Below are positions 16,762-25,727 of a stretch of DNA of 63,921 nucleotides, in pieces. The notes under the pieces were generated by a model that saw nothing but the letters and a program-made list of their open reading frames with translations, was not told the origin of the DNA and ran no database searches. Source of the stretch: Aquificaceae bacterium (GTDB lineage Bacteria > Aquificota > Aquificia > Aquificales > Aquificaceae); assembly GCA_027014155.1 (NCBI GenBank), contig JALWEG010000061.1, forward strand, positions 1-63,921, given 5' to 3'. A program made the translations under genes and the position numbers. Within the stretch, counting starts at the first letter, position 1; each line of letters opens with the position of its first letter.

Positions 16762-17411
16762 AAGCCCTCTTTGTAAGTCTCAAGCTTTCCTTCGCCACCA
16801 CCTTTATAACCCTAATCATCGTTTTCCCGTTAGCTCTTGCTCTCGCCTACGGGAGCTTTAAGGGAAAGCTCATACTTGAAGCCCTCTTGACATTGCCCCT
16901 TCTGCTACCACCCACCGTTCTGGGTTTCTATCTAATACTGGCTTTCAGCCCCAACTCACCTGTAGGAGGCTTACTGGAAGAGCTATTTGGCACCACGCCC
17001 CTGTTCAACTTCTGGGGCCTTCTTCTGGGTTCGGTGATTTACTCCCTACCCTTTGGTGCGTTTCCCATAAGGGACGCCCTCAGGTCGGTGGACAGGAGGT
17101 ATATATACACCTCTTACCTCTTTGGCTACTCTAAGTTGGAGACCCTTTTCAGGGTGATAATTCCCAACGCAAAGGAAGGAATAATAACCGCGGCAGCTCT
17201 GGTCTTCGCTCACACGATGGGAGAGTTCGGAGTTGTGCTTATGGTAGGGGGGAACATTCCCGGGGAGACCAGAACCCTTTCCGTCTATGTCTACGATGAG
17301 GTGCAAGCTCTAAACTACTCGCAGGCTTATAGAGCCTCTTTAACCCTCTTGGCCGTTTCCGTGCTCTCCTTGAGCCTAATACTTCTGCTCAGGAGAAGGG
17401 TAAGGAGATGA
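16755..17411 (+). CDS. modB: Molybdate ABC transporter permease
   Basis: Inner-membrane permease of 218 aa with about five hydrophobic helices. The conserved EAA loop is recognisable (RSVDRRYIYTSYLFGYSK leading to LFRVIIPNAKEGI), which docks on the ATPase. PLLLPPTVLGFYLI and THTMGEFGVVLMVGG-like segments match ModB. It lies between modA and modC with short overlaps on both sides, so the transporter is complete. Confidence 0.94.
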   Translation: MVEALFVSLKLSFATTFITLIIVFPLALALAYGSFKGKLILEALLTLPLLLPPTVLGFYLILAFSPNSPVGGLLEELFGTTPLFNFWGLLLGSVIYSLPFGAFPIRDALRSVDRRYIYTSYLFGYSKLETLFRVIIPNAKEGIITAAALVFAHTMGEFGVVLMVGGNIPGETRTLSVYVYDEVQALNYSQAYRASLTLLAVSVLSLSLILLLRRRVRR

Positions 17412-18088
17412 TAGAGGTTAGCTTTACCCAAAGGTATCCGAAAATAAAGATAGAGGTCAGCCTCAGCCTTCAAAGGGGTTTTAACTTCATCTTGGGACCT
17501 TCGGGTTGCGGCAAGACCACCGTAATCAAGACCGTATCGGGCCTGCTGAAACCCGACGAGGGCCTGGTCAAGTGCTGCGATGAGGTATTTCTTGATACCC
17601 GGAAGGATATATTCCTGCCACCCCAAAGGAGGAGGATAGGCGTTGTGTTCCAGGAACACGGCCTTTTACCCCACCTGAAGGTCAGGGAAAACTTAAGCTT
17701 CGCGGTTGGTAAGGTTAGGCAGGTGAGGTTCAGACCCGAAGAGCTTTTGGAAAGGTTTGGCCTGAAGGGATTGGAGAACAGATACCCGGACGAGCTTTCC
17801 GGGGGACAGAAACAGAGGGTGGCGGTGGTCATGGCGCTCGCCTTCAATCCGAGGGCCCTGCTCATGGACGAACCTTTTTCTTCTCTGGACGTGGACACCA
17901 AGCTGGAAATAATAGAGTTCCTGAAGGAGTTGGAGCTAAACATACCGGTGCTGGTAGTGTCCCACGACCCAGTGGAGGCACTCCTCTTGGCGGACAGGGT
18001 CTTCATCATGAGAGAGGGCAGGATAATTAGGCAGGGAGGTAAGGAGGTGCTCGGCGAGCTTTTAGATAAGCTCTACGGCGGAAAGTAG
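17408..18088 (+). CDS. modC: Molybdate ABC transporter ATPase
   Basis: ATP-binding subunit of 226 aa. Walker A GPSGCGKTT, signature LSGGQKQRVAV, Walker B ALLMDEPFSSL and switch His VVSHDP are all present. It lacks the C-terminal MOP regulatory domain found in long ModC proteins (about 350 aa), so molybdate sensing must lie elsewhere. It overlaps modB by 4 nt and is followed 16 bp later by nadC. Confidence 0.92.
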   Translation: MIEVSFTQRYPKIKIEVSLSLQRGFNFILGPSGCGKTTVIKTVSGLLKPDEGLVKCCDEVFLDTRKDIFLPPQRRRIGVVFQEHGLLPHLKVRENLSFAVGKVRQVRFRPEELLERFGLKGLENRYPDELSGGQKQRVAVVMALAFNPRALLMDEPFSSLDVDTKLEIIEFLKELELNIPVLVVSHDPVEALLLADRVFIMREGRIIRQGGKEVLGELLDKLYGGK

Positions 18089-18104
18089 TAAACTACTTCT
18101 GCCT

Positions 18105-18929
18105 ATGGATAGGCTCTTTGTAAGGAGAAGGCTTGAGGAGTTCCTGATAGAGGACGTTGGCACGGGTGATATAACCTCAGAGAGCGTATGTACCGAGGAG
18201 AGAGTAAAAGCGCAGGTGGTTGCCAAGAAGGGAGGAGTTTTCGCCGGAGGGGTGTTCCTTGAGGAGCTATTTTCAATACTGGGTGGTGTCAGCGTATTCG
18301 TTAGAAAAGAAGAGGGTCAAAGGTTTACAGAGGGCGAAGTTCTCGTGGAGCTACAAGGGCAAGCCCTGAGCATACTCAAGGGTGAGAGGCTGTGTCTGAA
18401 TATACTCCAGAGACTCTCGGGCGTAGCTACGAGAACAAGGGAGTTTGTAAGGGCTCTGGAGGGGACGGGGGTGAAGATACTGGACACGAGAAAGACCACC
18501 CCCGGCTTCAGGACCTTTGAGAAGTATGCGGTTAGGGTGGGAGGTGGCCACAACCACAGATTTGCCCTTTACGACATGGTTCTCATTAAGGACAACCACA
18601 AGAGGGTGGCCGGCGGGCTGAAAGAGGCGGTGCGTCGTGTTAAGGAGTCGTTGAGTCCGGTTTACAAGGTGGAGGTGGAGGTGGAATCCTTGGAGGAAGT
18701 GGAGGAAGCCCTGGAGCTGGGTGTTGACATCATAATGCTGGACAACTTCACCCCCCAACGGGTAAAGGAGGCCGTAGACGTGGTTAAGGGAAGGATTCCT
18801 CTGGAAGTTTCGGGCAATATAACCTTAGAGAACGTGAGGGAGTTTGCCCTTAAGGGTATAGACTACATATCTTCGGGTTCTATCATTTACGCCGCTCCCT
18901 GGATTGACCTCTCCTTGAGGGTTTTGTGA
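18105..18929 (+). CDS. nadC: Nicotinate-nucleotide pyrophosphorylase (carboxylating)
   Basis: Quinolinate phosphoribosyltransferase of de novo NAD synthesis, 274 aa. DVGTGDITSESV at the N-terminus, LNILQRLSGVAT, LDTRKTTPGFR, GGGHNHRF and IMLDNFTP are family hallmarks, covering the PRPP and quinolinate sites. It follows modC closely and probably shares its transcript. Its 3' end overlaps the convergent ftsL-like gene by 47 bp. Confidence 0.96.
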   Translation: MDRLFVRRRLEEFLIEDVGTGDITSESVCTEERVKAQVVAKKGGVFAGGVFLEELFSILGGVSVFVRKEEGQRFTEGEVLVELQGQALSILKGERLCLNILQRLSGVATRTREFVRALEGTGVKILDTRKTTPGFRTFEKYAVRVGGGHNHRFALYDMVLIKDNHKRVAGGLKEAVRRVKESLSPVYKVEVEVESLEEVEEALELGVDIIMLDNFTPQRVKEAVDVVKGRIPLEVSGNITLENVREFALKGIDYISSGSIIYAAPWIDLSLRVL

Positions 18930-19179
18930 ACCTATCAAGAACGAACTTCTCCCAATCAAAGGGCTTGTAGCCATGTCTCAGAGCCCACCTCTTGAAGCCC
19001 TCTATATCCAGCATGCTCTCTATTTCGGCTTTCAGCCTCAGGTTTTCCTCTTTAAGCCTTTTAAGCTCAGTAAGCTTCCGGGCGTGCTCTTTGGAGACCT
19101 TCAGAGCATAGGAAGAGTAAAGCAGGCCGGCTAAGAGGAAGGCCAGTCCCATAAACAGCATAGCGAAGAAAGCTCTCAT
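18883..19179 (-). CDS. ftsL: FtsL-like cell-division protein
   Basis: Small bitopic protein of 98 aa: one N-terminal transmembrane helix ([19 protein letters not shown]), then a charged coiled coil ([19 protein letters not shown]), then a basic tail. Sequence identity to FtsL cannot be claimed, but size, topology and position immediately after rsmH (4-nt ATGA overlap) are the classical context of ftsL in the division cluster. The rest of the dcw cluster does not follow, because nadC lies convergent and overlaps by 47 bp. Confidence 0.65.
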   Translation of the reverse strand: MRAFFAMLFMGLAFLLAGLLYSSYALKVSKEHARKLTELKRLKEENLRLKAEIESMLDIEGFKRWALRHGYKPFDWEKFVLDRFTKPSRRGQSRERRK

Positions 19180-20054
19180 GGCAACCTCTCTCCCGCTCTG
19201 AGCTTCGCGCTCCTTGAGGGCGGATTTAGAGCCACCTCTCTCTCGGAAGGTCGCAGGGGTTTTTTTGTCAACACCTTGAGCCGATGGGCGTTCTCTTTCA
19301 TGAACCTCTTGACTATTCTGTCCTCAAGGGAGTGGAAGGATATGACCACAAGCCTGCCTCCCACTTTCAGGTGGCTCAGCGCCTTGCCGAGCGCCGCCTG
19401 CAGACTTCCCAGCTCGTCGTTGACCTCAATCCTTATAGCTTGGAATACCCTCGTGGCAGGGTGTATCCTTCCGTGTCTGTACTTCGGGGGGACCGCGTCC
19501 CAAACCACCTGTGCCAGCTCTCTGCTGCTCTCTATCCTCTTCTTCCTCCTGTATCTGTCTATCGCTTTGGCTATCCTGCCGGCAAAGCGTTCCTCTCCGT
19601 ATTCCTTGAATATCTTTACCAGCCTCTCTAAGGGATACTCGTTTACCACCTTATCAGCTCTGAGGGAGCTGCTTGTGTCCATTCGCATGTCCAAGGAGGT
19701 GTCTTCTAAGAAGGAAAATCCCCTGTCTCCCTTAATCTGATACATGGACACTCCGAGATCAAAGAGAAAGCCGTCCACCGACCTCAGACCCTCTTGAGAG
19801 AGAACCTCGTCCAAGTGGGAGAAGTTTGCTCTGTATAAGGAGTAGCGCCCCTCAAACTCCTCCAAGTTCTCCTGCGCTCTCTTTAAGGCCTCCTCGTCCC
19901 TGTCTATCCCTATCACGAAGGCGTTAGGAAGCTTTTCCAAAACCCTCCTCGCGTGCCCGCCCCCTCCGACGGTGCAGTCCACGTAAACTTCCCCTCCGCT
20001 CTCTACGAGTATGTCGGTTGCCTCCTCAAGCATTACGGGGTAGTGCTTTACCAT
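19176..20054 (-). CDS. rsmH: 16S rRNA (cytosine-N4) methyltransferase RsmH
   Basis: SAM-dependent enzyme that methylates C1402 of 16S rRNA, also called MraW. From ATG 20054 it is 292 aa; a TTG at 20060 would add two residues. The N-terminus [16 protein letters not shown] is typical. SAM motif [27 protein letters not shown] and the C-terminal [16 protein letters not shown] are clear. It is the first gene of a two-gene unit with the ftsL-like gene and is divergent from miaA. Confidence 0.96.
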   Translation of the reverse strand: MVKHYPVMLEEATDILVESGGEVYVDCTVGGGGHARRVLEKLPNAFVIGIDRDEEALKRAQENLEEFEGRYSLYRANFSHLDEVLSQEGLRSVDGFLFDLGVSMYQIKGDRGFSFLEDTSLDMRMDTSSSLRADKVVNEYPLERLVKIFKEYGEERFAGRIAKAIDRYRRKKRIESSRELAQVVWDAVPPKYRHGRIHPATRVFQAIRIEVNDELGSLQAALGKALSHLKVGGRLVVISFHSLEDRIVKRFMKENAHRLKVLTKKPLRPSEREVALNPPSRSAKLRAGERLP

Positions 20055-20088
20055 TCCCAAGCTTGAATTTTAGCACCTGCCGTGAGGT

Positions 20089-21021
20089 TTGCAGTGTAGA
20101 ATTCTCATTGATTTGAGTGAGCCGATAGTTATATACGCACCTACGGCTACCGGAAAATCCGAGTTCTCCGTCTGCCTGGCGCTCAAGTTGGGAGGGGAGA
20201 TAGTTAGCGCCGACTCCATGAGCGTGTACAGGTGTATGAACATAGGAACGGCGAAGCCGTTGGATTACTTAAATATAGTGAGGCACCACTTAATAGACAT
20301 AGTTGAGCCGGGCGATTACTACGACGCCAAGAGGTTTGAGGAAGATGCTCTCAGAAGTGTGGAGTTGATAAAGAGCGGAGGTAAGCTTCCGCTGGTGGTG
20401 GGCGGCTCCTACCTGTATCTGCAATCCTTACTCTACGGCCTTGCTCAGACGCCGGAGCCAAATTGGACTCTCAGGGAAAGGCTCTACGGGATAGGAAAGC
20501 TCAAAGGTAGCGGATACCTGTACAGAAAGCTGGCCTGCATAGACAGGAATTACGCTCGCAAGATTCACGAGAACGACCTGAGGAGGATAGTTCGCGCCCT
20601 TGAGGTCTTCATAGAGTCGGGCAGACCCTTTTCCTCCTTTCACCGCTGGGGGGAGCCTAAGCTAAGGTGCAGAGGCTTTTACCTCTACAGAAGTTGGGAA
20701 AGCTTATCGGAGAGGATTGAGAGGAGGGTAGAGGATATGTTCAAAAAGGGACTTGTGGAGGAGGTGGAGGGACTCCTGCTTATGGGCTTTAAGAGCTTCC
20801 TGACTTCCTCTCAGGCCATAGGCTACAAGGAGGTTATCCCATACTTAGAGGGGAAGATAAGCTTGGAGGAAGCCAAGGCCCGGGTGGTAAGAAACACCAA
20901 AAAGCTTGCTAAGCGCCAAATCAGGTGGGCGAAGGGTGAGGACTTTGAGATTATAGACTTGGACGCAATGGGTGTAAGGGGCGGAGTGCAGGCGGTTATC
21001 GGCCGGCTCGGCGGTCTCTGA
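20089..21021 (+). CDS. miaA: tRNA dimethylallyltransferase
   Basis: Adds the isopentenyl group to A37 of tRNAs reading UNN codons. 310 aa from a TTG at 20089; a TTG at 20113 (LSEPIVIYAPTAT) may be the real start because homologues begin just before the P-loop. The P-loop APTATGKSEF replaces the usual GPTASGKT. SADSMSVYRCMNIGTAKP, HHLIDIVEPGDYYDA and VVGGSYLYLQSL are diagnostic. RNTKKLAKRQIRW near the C-terminus is the expected tRNA-binding motif. The 3' end overlaps the convergent rusA-like gene by 26 bp. Confidence 0.93.
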   Translation: MQCRILIDLSEPIVIYAPTATGKSEFSVCLALKLGGEIVSADSMSVYRCMNIGTAKPLDYLNIVRHHLIDIVEPGDYYDAKRFEEDALRSVELIKSGGKLPLVVGGSYLYLQSLLYGLAQTPEPNWTLRERLYGIGKLKGSGYLYRKLACIDRNYARKIHENDLRRIVRALEVFIESGRPFSSFHRWGEPKLRCRGFYLYRSWESLSERIERRVEDMFKKGLVEEVEGLLLMGFKSFLTSSQAIGYKEVIPYLEGKISLEEAKARVVRNTKKLAKRQIRWAKGEDFEIIDLDAMGVRGGVQAVIGRLGGL

Positions 21022-21370
21022 ACCTCTTGAGCCTGACCACGACGCCCTCTTGGCCCTTCTCAACCCTCTTTACCGTCTTGACCCTGTATATCTGGTTGTC
21101 GTTCTTTATCACCCCGGCCCTTTCCAGTATGTCCCACAGGCTCTTTAGCATGTTGTCTATGTCCCTCTTCCTGTGGTTGGGCAGTATCAGCTCTATCTCA
21201 ACGGAGAGCTTGTACTCTAAAGGCTCTCCCTTATACTGGGAGGTTATTTCCCACATGGCTCTCGCTTCCCAATTTCTTACCCGCGGAGGCTTAAAGACTT
21301 TGCCTCCCTTAGTTCTTATGTAGCGGTTGCTCTTGGGAACGGGTATCTGGGACAGCCTGAGCTCTATCAT
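20996..21370 (-). CDS. rusA: RusA-family Holliday junction resolvase
   Basis: Endodeoxyribonuclease of 124 aa. The motif KRDIDNMLKSLWDILERAG followed by NDNQI carries the acidic metal ligands of RusA (D-x-DN-x-K-x-D-x(n)-D-x-Q). RusA genes are usually found in prophages, but Aquificales are known to have a chromosomal copy. No other phage gene is nearby, so a housekeeping recombination role is likely. The start overlaps the membrane-protein gene upstream by 4 nt. Confidence 0.85.
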   Translation of the reverse strand: MIELRLSQIPVPKSNRYIRTKGGKVFKPPRVRNWEARAMWEITSQYKGEPLEYKLSVEIELILPNHRKRDIDNMLKSLWDILERAGVIKNDNQIYRVKTVKRVEKGQEGVVVRLKRFRDRRAGR

Positions 21371-21765
21371 CGCCTCAGCAGGATTATCACCTCAATAAAC
21401 ACGAGGAGTAAGAGGGCAAGGTTCATTGCCATAGAGATGCCATGGTACTTGAGAAAAGCCTGATAATCGGTCTGCTTGAGGGAATGGGATACGGGAAGTA
21501 TGTAAAACTCAAGTATCAGCAGTATTACGAGAGCAAGGACGAGCAGTACGTAGGGGAGCTTTCCGATACCTGAAATGAACCCCAAAAGGAGGGATACGAG
21601 AGTTATCCCTATCCCTATGCCAAAGTATATCGGAAAAAGTCTCTCCACCACACCACCGGCTTGAGCCTTGTCCAGGACTCTGAATAGGGTCGGAGCCACG
21701 ACAAAGCTAAAGAAGGTTCCGAGTCCCAAGTAGGCGGAGAGCAAGGAGAGAAGGAGTTTATCCAT
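21367..21765 (-). CDS. DUF4149-type membrane protein
   Basis: Hydrophobic protein of 132 aa with about four transmembrane helices: LLLSLLSAYLGLGTFFSFVV, IYFGIGIGITLVSLLLGFI, LPYVLLVLALVILLILEFY and MAMNLALLLLVFIEVIILL. FFSFVVAPTLFRVL near the start fits the DUF4149 family, whose function is unknown. It heads a two-gene unit with rusA. Confidence 0.65.
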   Translation of the reverse strand: MDKLLLSLLSAYLGLGTFFSFVVAPTLFRVLDKAQAGGVVERLFPIYFGIGIGITLVSLLLGFISGIGKLPYVLLVLALVILLILEFYILPVSHSLKQTDYQAFLKYHGISMAMNLALLLLVFIEVIILLRR

Positions 21766-21818
21766 GGGACATATATTGTATAATCGTTAAGTCCACACCT
21801 GTGTAGGAGGTTGCGCGA

Positions 21819-22106
21819 ATGGCTGTTGTAGTTAGAGTTCCCACACCTCTGAGAAGGCTCACCAACGGGCAGGGAGAGATAGAGGTAGAGGCCGGAACGA
21901 TAAGAGAGGCTATTGAGAAGCTTGAGGAGCAGTATCCCGGCTTCAAGGAGAGATTGCTGGACGAGAACGGTGAGGTCAGGAGGTTTGTAAACCTATACCT
22001 GAACGATGAGGATATCAGGTTTCTGAAGGGCGTAGATACCGAGTTAAAGGACGGGGATACATTATCCATCGTTCCCGCAATAGCTGGCGGTAAACTCAGA
22101 GTGTAG
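21819..22106 (+). CDS. MoaD/ThiS-family sulfur carrier with C-terminal extension
   Basis: Ubiquitin-like protein of 95 aa (VVVRVPTPLRRLTNGQGEI, then GTIREAIEKLEEQYPG, then LKDGDTLSIVPAIAGG). MoaD, ThiS and CysO carriers act as C-terminal glycyl thiocarboxylates, but here four residues (KLRV) follow the Gly-Gly. Such extensions in QbsE-like carriers are removed by a JAMM peptidase. The core resembles MoaD/CysO-type carriers of sulfur assimilation. RBS GGAGG precedes the ATG. The last 45 bp overlap the convergent gdhA. Confidence 0.8.
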   Translation: MAVVVRVPTPLRRLTNGQGEIEVEAGTIREAIEKLEEQYPGFKERLLDENGEVRRFVNLYLNDEDIRFLKGVDTELKDGDTLSIVPAIAGGKLRV

Positions 22107-23273
22107 TTTCCGCAAGGAGGTGAGATAGTAGAACCTTCTCAGCCCTCTAAGCGTATCCTGTGAAGCCGCGGCCACCAATCGGGAGATTTTATCTTCCAAG
22201 GCTTTCCTTATTCTCTCTTCCTCAACTTCCTCCCCCTTTGACTTCAGCCACTCGTAGTAGCTGACGAAGGCTCCCCCCGCGTTGGCAAGTATGTCGGGAA
22301 CCACTATCGCTCCCTTAGACTTTAGAATCTCCTCCGCCTCATGGGTTATAGGCATATTGGCACCCTCCACCAAAAGCTTTGCCTTTACGGAGCCGGCGTT
22401 TTTGGAGTTGATTACCCCCTCCTTAGAGGCCAGCACCAGAGCGTCAAAGGGATAAGCTAAAAACTCATCGCCCTTTACGACTTTGCTCGGGTGATACACC
22501 ACCGAGCCTTTATTCCTTTTGGTAAGTATCACCTCCTCCACCGCCAACCCCCTCTCCGAGATTACACCCCCGGAGGAATCGGAAACGCCCACTACCTCAA
22601 AGCCCATTTTCTCTAAGGTCAAGGCGGCGTGAATGCCCACCTTTCCAAAACCGTGAATGCCTACCTTTGTAATTCCCAAGGAGAACCTTTTATTGAACTC
22701 GTGCAGCGTGTACGCAACCCCGTAGCCGGTGGAACTCCTTCGGAAAGCTACACCGCCTTTACTTTGAGACTTACCCACCACCGTGCTCGCAGAGCTGGAA
22801 CCCTTTATGCGAGCCAGGCTCTCTAATATGGCGTCCATAAGCTCCTGGTCCATTCCCATGTCGGGAGCTATTATGTCTCTCTCCATATCGCAGGCGAACC
22901 TCTCAACGAAGGAGGCCATGAGGTTTCTCATTTCTTTCCTGCCTGCGAGTCTGCGGTCAAAGCTCATTCCCCCCTTGGCACCGCCGAAGGGTAGCTCGTA
23001 AAGGGAGTGCTTCAAACTCATCAGGAGCGCCAGCTCTTGCAGAACTTCAAGGGATACGGAAGGCAGTATCCTGAAACCTCCCTTATATCTACCCTCTCTG
23101 GCCTTGTGCTGGACGCGGAAGGCCTTTACCATCTCAAAGCCGCGCGAGCTTTTAAAACCAAGGGAAGCAGATATCACCTTGTCAGGTTGCATTACGTATT
23201 TGTAGAAAGCCTCCTTTTCCGCAAACTCTTCTCCCTTTATTAAGCTGCCCACGTAGCCGTGAACTCCCCTCAT
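22062..23273 (-). CDS. gdhA: Glutamate dehydrogenase
   Basis: Glu/Leu/Phe/Val dehydrogenase of 403 aa converting 2-oxoglutarate and ammonia to glutamate. The glutamate-binding segment is KGGFRILP, the catalytic Lys lies in LPFGGAKGGM, and the nucleotide-binding fold is KVGIHGFGKVGIHAA. VEGANMPIT and ILANAGGAFVSYYEW are typical. The product is slightly shorter than usual (about 415-420 aa), and its last residues (TASYCGNDG) come from sequence shared with the convergent moaD-like gene. A tiny gap separates it from the upstream hypothetical gene, so they are co-transcribed. Confidence 0.93.
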   Translation of the reverse strand: MRGVHGYVGSLIKGEEFAEKEAFYKYVMQPDKVISASLGFKSSRGFEMVKAFRVQHKAREGRYKGGFRILPSVSLEVLQELALLMSLKHSLYELPFGGAKGGMSFDRRLAGRKEMRNLMASFVERFACDMERDIIAPDMGMDQELMDAILESLARIKGSSSASTVVGKSQSKGGVAFRRSSTGYGVAYTLHEFNKRFSLGITKVGIHGFGKVGIHAALTLEKMGFEVVGVSDSSGGVISERGLAVEEVILTKRNKGSVVYHPSKVVKGDEFLAYPFDALVLASKEGVINSKNAGSVKAKLLVEGANMPITHEAEEILKSKGAIVVPDILANAGGAFVSYYEWLKSKGEEVEEERIRKALEDKISRLVAAASQDTLRGLRRFYYLTSLRKLHSEFTASYCGNDG

Positions 23274-23275
23274 AT

Positions 23276-23719
23276 CTACTCTTCCTCCATGTATTGCCTT
23301 ATCTTATCTACGGCGAAGTTCAAATCCTGCTTATTGCTGAACTTTATGGTGAGTCTGTCTATGCCTGAAAAGTGGAGGATAAGAATATTACTGTCTTTAA
23401 CCTCCAGGAAGTTTATCCTGCTTATGGGTATTATGTAGTAGCTGTTGCCCGTGAAGTATCTAATTATTCCCCCCTCCACAAAGAAGTCAATATCTTCCTC
23501 GCTCGCCTCTTCCCTTTCAGAGACCGAGGTCAAGGCCGTCTGTCTGTTCGCCAGCTCCTTAAATAGGTGAATACTCTGCTTCTCAGAGAGTATGCCCATT
23601 CTAACCAGGGTGACGAATATGTCCTCGTTCTCAAGCTTCTCTTCCAGCAGAGTGGGCACGTCCTCCTGCCTGATGATGCCCCTTTTTATCAGCTCGTTTA
23701 TGACGAATTCTTCGTCCAT
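23276..23719 (-). CDS. Hypothetical protein, GspE-N-like helical repeats plus PH-like C-terminus
   Basis: Protein of 147 aa that I do not recognise by name. The first 60 residues contain two similar helical units (LIKRGIIRQEDVPTLLEE and LVRMGILSEKQSIHLFKE), like the N-terminal fold of type II secretion and type IV pilus ATPases (MshEN/GspE-N), which can bind cyclic di-GMP. The C-terminal half (IRYFTGNSYYIIPISRI to the end) looks beta-rich. It sits 2 bp ahead of gdhA and 6 bp after the methyltransferase gene. Confidence 0.5.
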   Translation of the reverse strand: MDEEFVINELIKRGIIRQEDVPTLLEEKLENEDIFVTLVRMGILSEKQSIHLFKELANRQTALTSVSEREEASEEDIDFFVEGGIIRYFTGNSYYIIPISRINFLEVKDSNILILHFSGIDRLTIKFSNKQDLNFAVDKIRQYMEEE

Positions 23720-23725
23720 ATCTCT

Positions 23726-24355
23726 TTACAGACCGGGAGGAATCTTAAAGGGTATATCGTGGAGAGGGTTTTCCTCTTCCTGGGGTATTACTGCGTACAC
23801 CCCGTAGCAGTACTTACCTATCTCCACCACTCGCCCTACGCGAATGCCCGAGTCGTCAAGTATAAGTCCCACCTCCCACTCTGAGGGCACCTCCTCCGGA
23901 GGGGGACCCTTGTCCCTCTCCTCCTTTTTCCACTCTATTATTCCCAAAAGCCCGAAGGGCTTGGATACCCTCTTTAGCTCCTTGGCGAACTCCTTAGGGT
24001 CCTCCAACTCGTGAAAGGTGAATACCATAAGGGTAAAGTCCACCGAGCTGTCGGGAAGTGGTATACGATTTTCCTCAGACTTGATAAGCTCAACGTTCTC
24101 AAGCTTGTGCTCTTTGACCTTCTTTTCGGCAAGCTTGAGCATCTCCTCCTGAATGTCAACCCCGTAAACCTTTCCCTTCTCCCCCACGAGTTTTGAGAGA
24201 TAGGGCAGGAAGAAACCCGTTCCCGTTCCCAGGTCTAAGACCGTCAACCCTTCCCTTATCCCGAACTCCCTAAGGGTCTTTTCCGGCTCAAACAGCTCCA
24301 GCCTTGAGGGGTCTTCCAGTTTATGGGCGTTCTCCGGATTGAATTTATGCGCCAT
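23726..24355 (-). CDS. Class I SAM-dependent methyltransferase
   Basis: 209 aa with a standard Rossmann methyltransferase core: TVLDLGTGTGFFLPYL (motif I), KVYGVDIQEEML (motif II) and FTLMVFTFHEL (motif IV). It belongs to the broad UbiE/ArsM-like group; the substrate cannot be told. The N-terminal AHKFNPENAHKLEDPSR resembles a subgroup often found beside metal or stress genes. It is first in a three-gene run with the hypothetical gene and gdhA. Confidence 0.8.
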   Translation of the reverse strand: MAHKFNPENAHKLEDPSRLELFEPEKTLREFGIREGLTVLDLGTGTGFFLPYLSKLVGEKGKVYGVDIQEEMLKLAEKKVKEHKLENVELIKSEENRIPLPDSSVDFTLMVFTFHELEDPKEFAKELKRVSKPFGLLGIIEWKKEERDKGPPPEEVPSEWEVGLILDDSGIRVGRVVEIGKYCYGVYAVIPQEEENPLHDIPFKIPPGL

Positions 24356-24395
24356 AGTTTATGCCTCCTTGAAAACTCAAGTTGTTAATATACCC

Positions 24396-25727
24396 TCAGA
24401 AGAGTAAATCTACAACCTCGCCCACGGAGGATACGGAGAATACCTCCATACCCTCCACTCCCATCTCCGCACCTTTGGGGACTATAGCCCTTTTGAAGCC
24501 GAACCTCTTTGCCTCCTTCAGTCTTATATCTCCAAAGTGAACCGCTCTAACCTCTCCCCCCAAACCGAGCTCTCCGAATACGACGAGGTCCTCCCAAACC
24601 TTTGAGTCCTTTTTGGAAGAGGCTATGGCAACGGCAACGGCCAAGTCAACGGCGGGTTCTTTTACCGTAAGTCCTCCGGCAACGTTCACGAACACGTCCG
24701 AATCCCTCGTAAATATGTTGGCCTCCTTCTCAAGTATGGCGAGGATTAGGGATAGCCTGTTGACGTCAAAGCCCTGAGTCTTCCTCTGAGGGGTGGTGTA
24801 GAGTGCAGGCAGAACTAAGGCTTGAACTTCCAACAGTATGGGCTTGCTACCTTCCGTATGGGGAAACACCACGCTTCCGGGGGAGCTCCTCCTTTCGGAT
24901 ATGAAGAAGGCGGAAGGCTCTTCTACCTCTTCAAGTCCCCTGTCTCCCATCTTAAAGACCGCCACCTCTCCCGTGGAACCGAAGCGATTCTTTACCACCT
25001 TAACTACCCTGTAGAAGTTAAACCTCTCCCCCTCAAACTGGAGAACCGTATCTACGATGTGTTCCAAAACCTTGGGACCCGCGATGTTGCCCTCTTTTGT
25101 AATCTGGCCCACGATGAATACGGGCAGGCCTTTGCTTTTGCATATCTCCGTTATCCTGTAAGCCACCTCCCTGACCTGGGATACGGAACCGGAGGAGGAC
25201 TCCAGCTTATCGGAGTAGATTGTTTGAACCGAGTCAAGAACCAGCAGGTCCGGGTCGTTGCTCTCCAATACTTCCTCTATCCTCTCAAGGTTGGTTTCCG
25301 GATATATCACTATGTCCCGCTTCCCTATTCCAAGCCGGCTGCCTCTGACCGCTATCTGGGTGCCCGACTCTTCCCCCGATACGTAAAGCACCTTGCCAGA
25401 GAACCTGTCGGATACCTGAAGCAGGAGCGTGGACTTACCTATTCCCGGCTGCCCCGCTATGAGGACGACCTGACCGGGCACAAGTCCACCGCCTAAGGCG
25501 GCGTCAAGGTTGGCAAACCCGGTTCCTACTCTGGCGCTGTCCTCCTTGCTCCACTCTCCTATGGGTTTGGCTACGGATTGGAATGGTGCTCTTACACCGC
25601 CACTGCTCTTTTGGAGTGTCTCTTCCACAAAGGAGTTCCACTCGCCGCAAGAGGGGCACCTCCCCAACCATCTGACCGATACGTAGCCGCAAGACTGGCA
25701 AACGTGCCTTGTGGAAGGCTTAGCCAT
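24396..25727 (-). CDS. radA: DNA repair protein RadA (Sms)
   Basis: RecA-like helicase for branch migration in recombination, 443 aa. N-terminal zinc finger CQSCGYVSVRWLGRCPSC, Walker A AGQPGIGKST, the RadA-specific KNRFG motif (VKNRFGSTGEV), and a C-terminal Lon-protease-like domain (VNVAGGLTVKEPAVDLAVAV). All parts are complete. It overlaps the end of sdhB by 8 bp and is probably co-transcribed with it. Confidence 0.97.
   Translation of the reverse strand: MAKPSTRHVCQSCGYVSVRWLGRCPSCGEWNSFVEETLQKSSGGVRAPFQSVAKPIGEWSKEDSARVGTGFANLDAALGGGLVPGQVVLIAGQPGIGKSTLLLQVSDRFSGKVLYVSGEESGTQIAVRGSRLGIGKRDIVIYPETNLERIEEVLESNDPDLLVLDSVQTIYSDKLESSSGSVSQVREVAYRITEICKSKGLPVFIVGQITKEGNIAGPKVLEHIVDTVLQFEGERFNFYRVVKVVKNRFGSTGEVAVFKMGDRGLEEVEEPSAFFISERRSSPGSVVFPHTEGSKPILLEVQALVLPALYTTPQRKTQGFDVNRLSLILAILEKEANIFTRDSDVFVNVAGGLTVKEPAVDLAVAVAIASSKKDSKVWEDLVVFGELGLGGEVRAVHFGDIRLKEAKRFGFKRAIVPKGAEMGVEGMEVFSVSSVGEVVDLLF

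Noticed and set aside
20996-21370. Prophage, because of a RusA-type resolvase
   Set aside because: No other phage gene nearby; Aquificales carry a chromosomal RusA.
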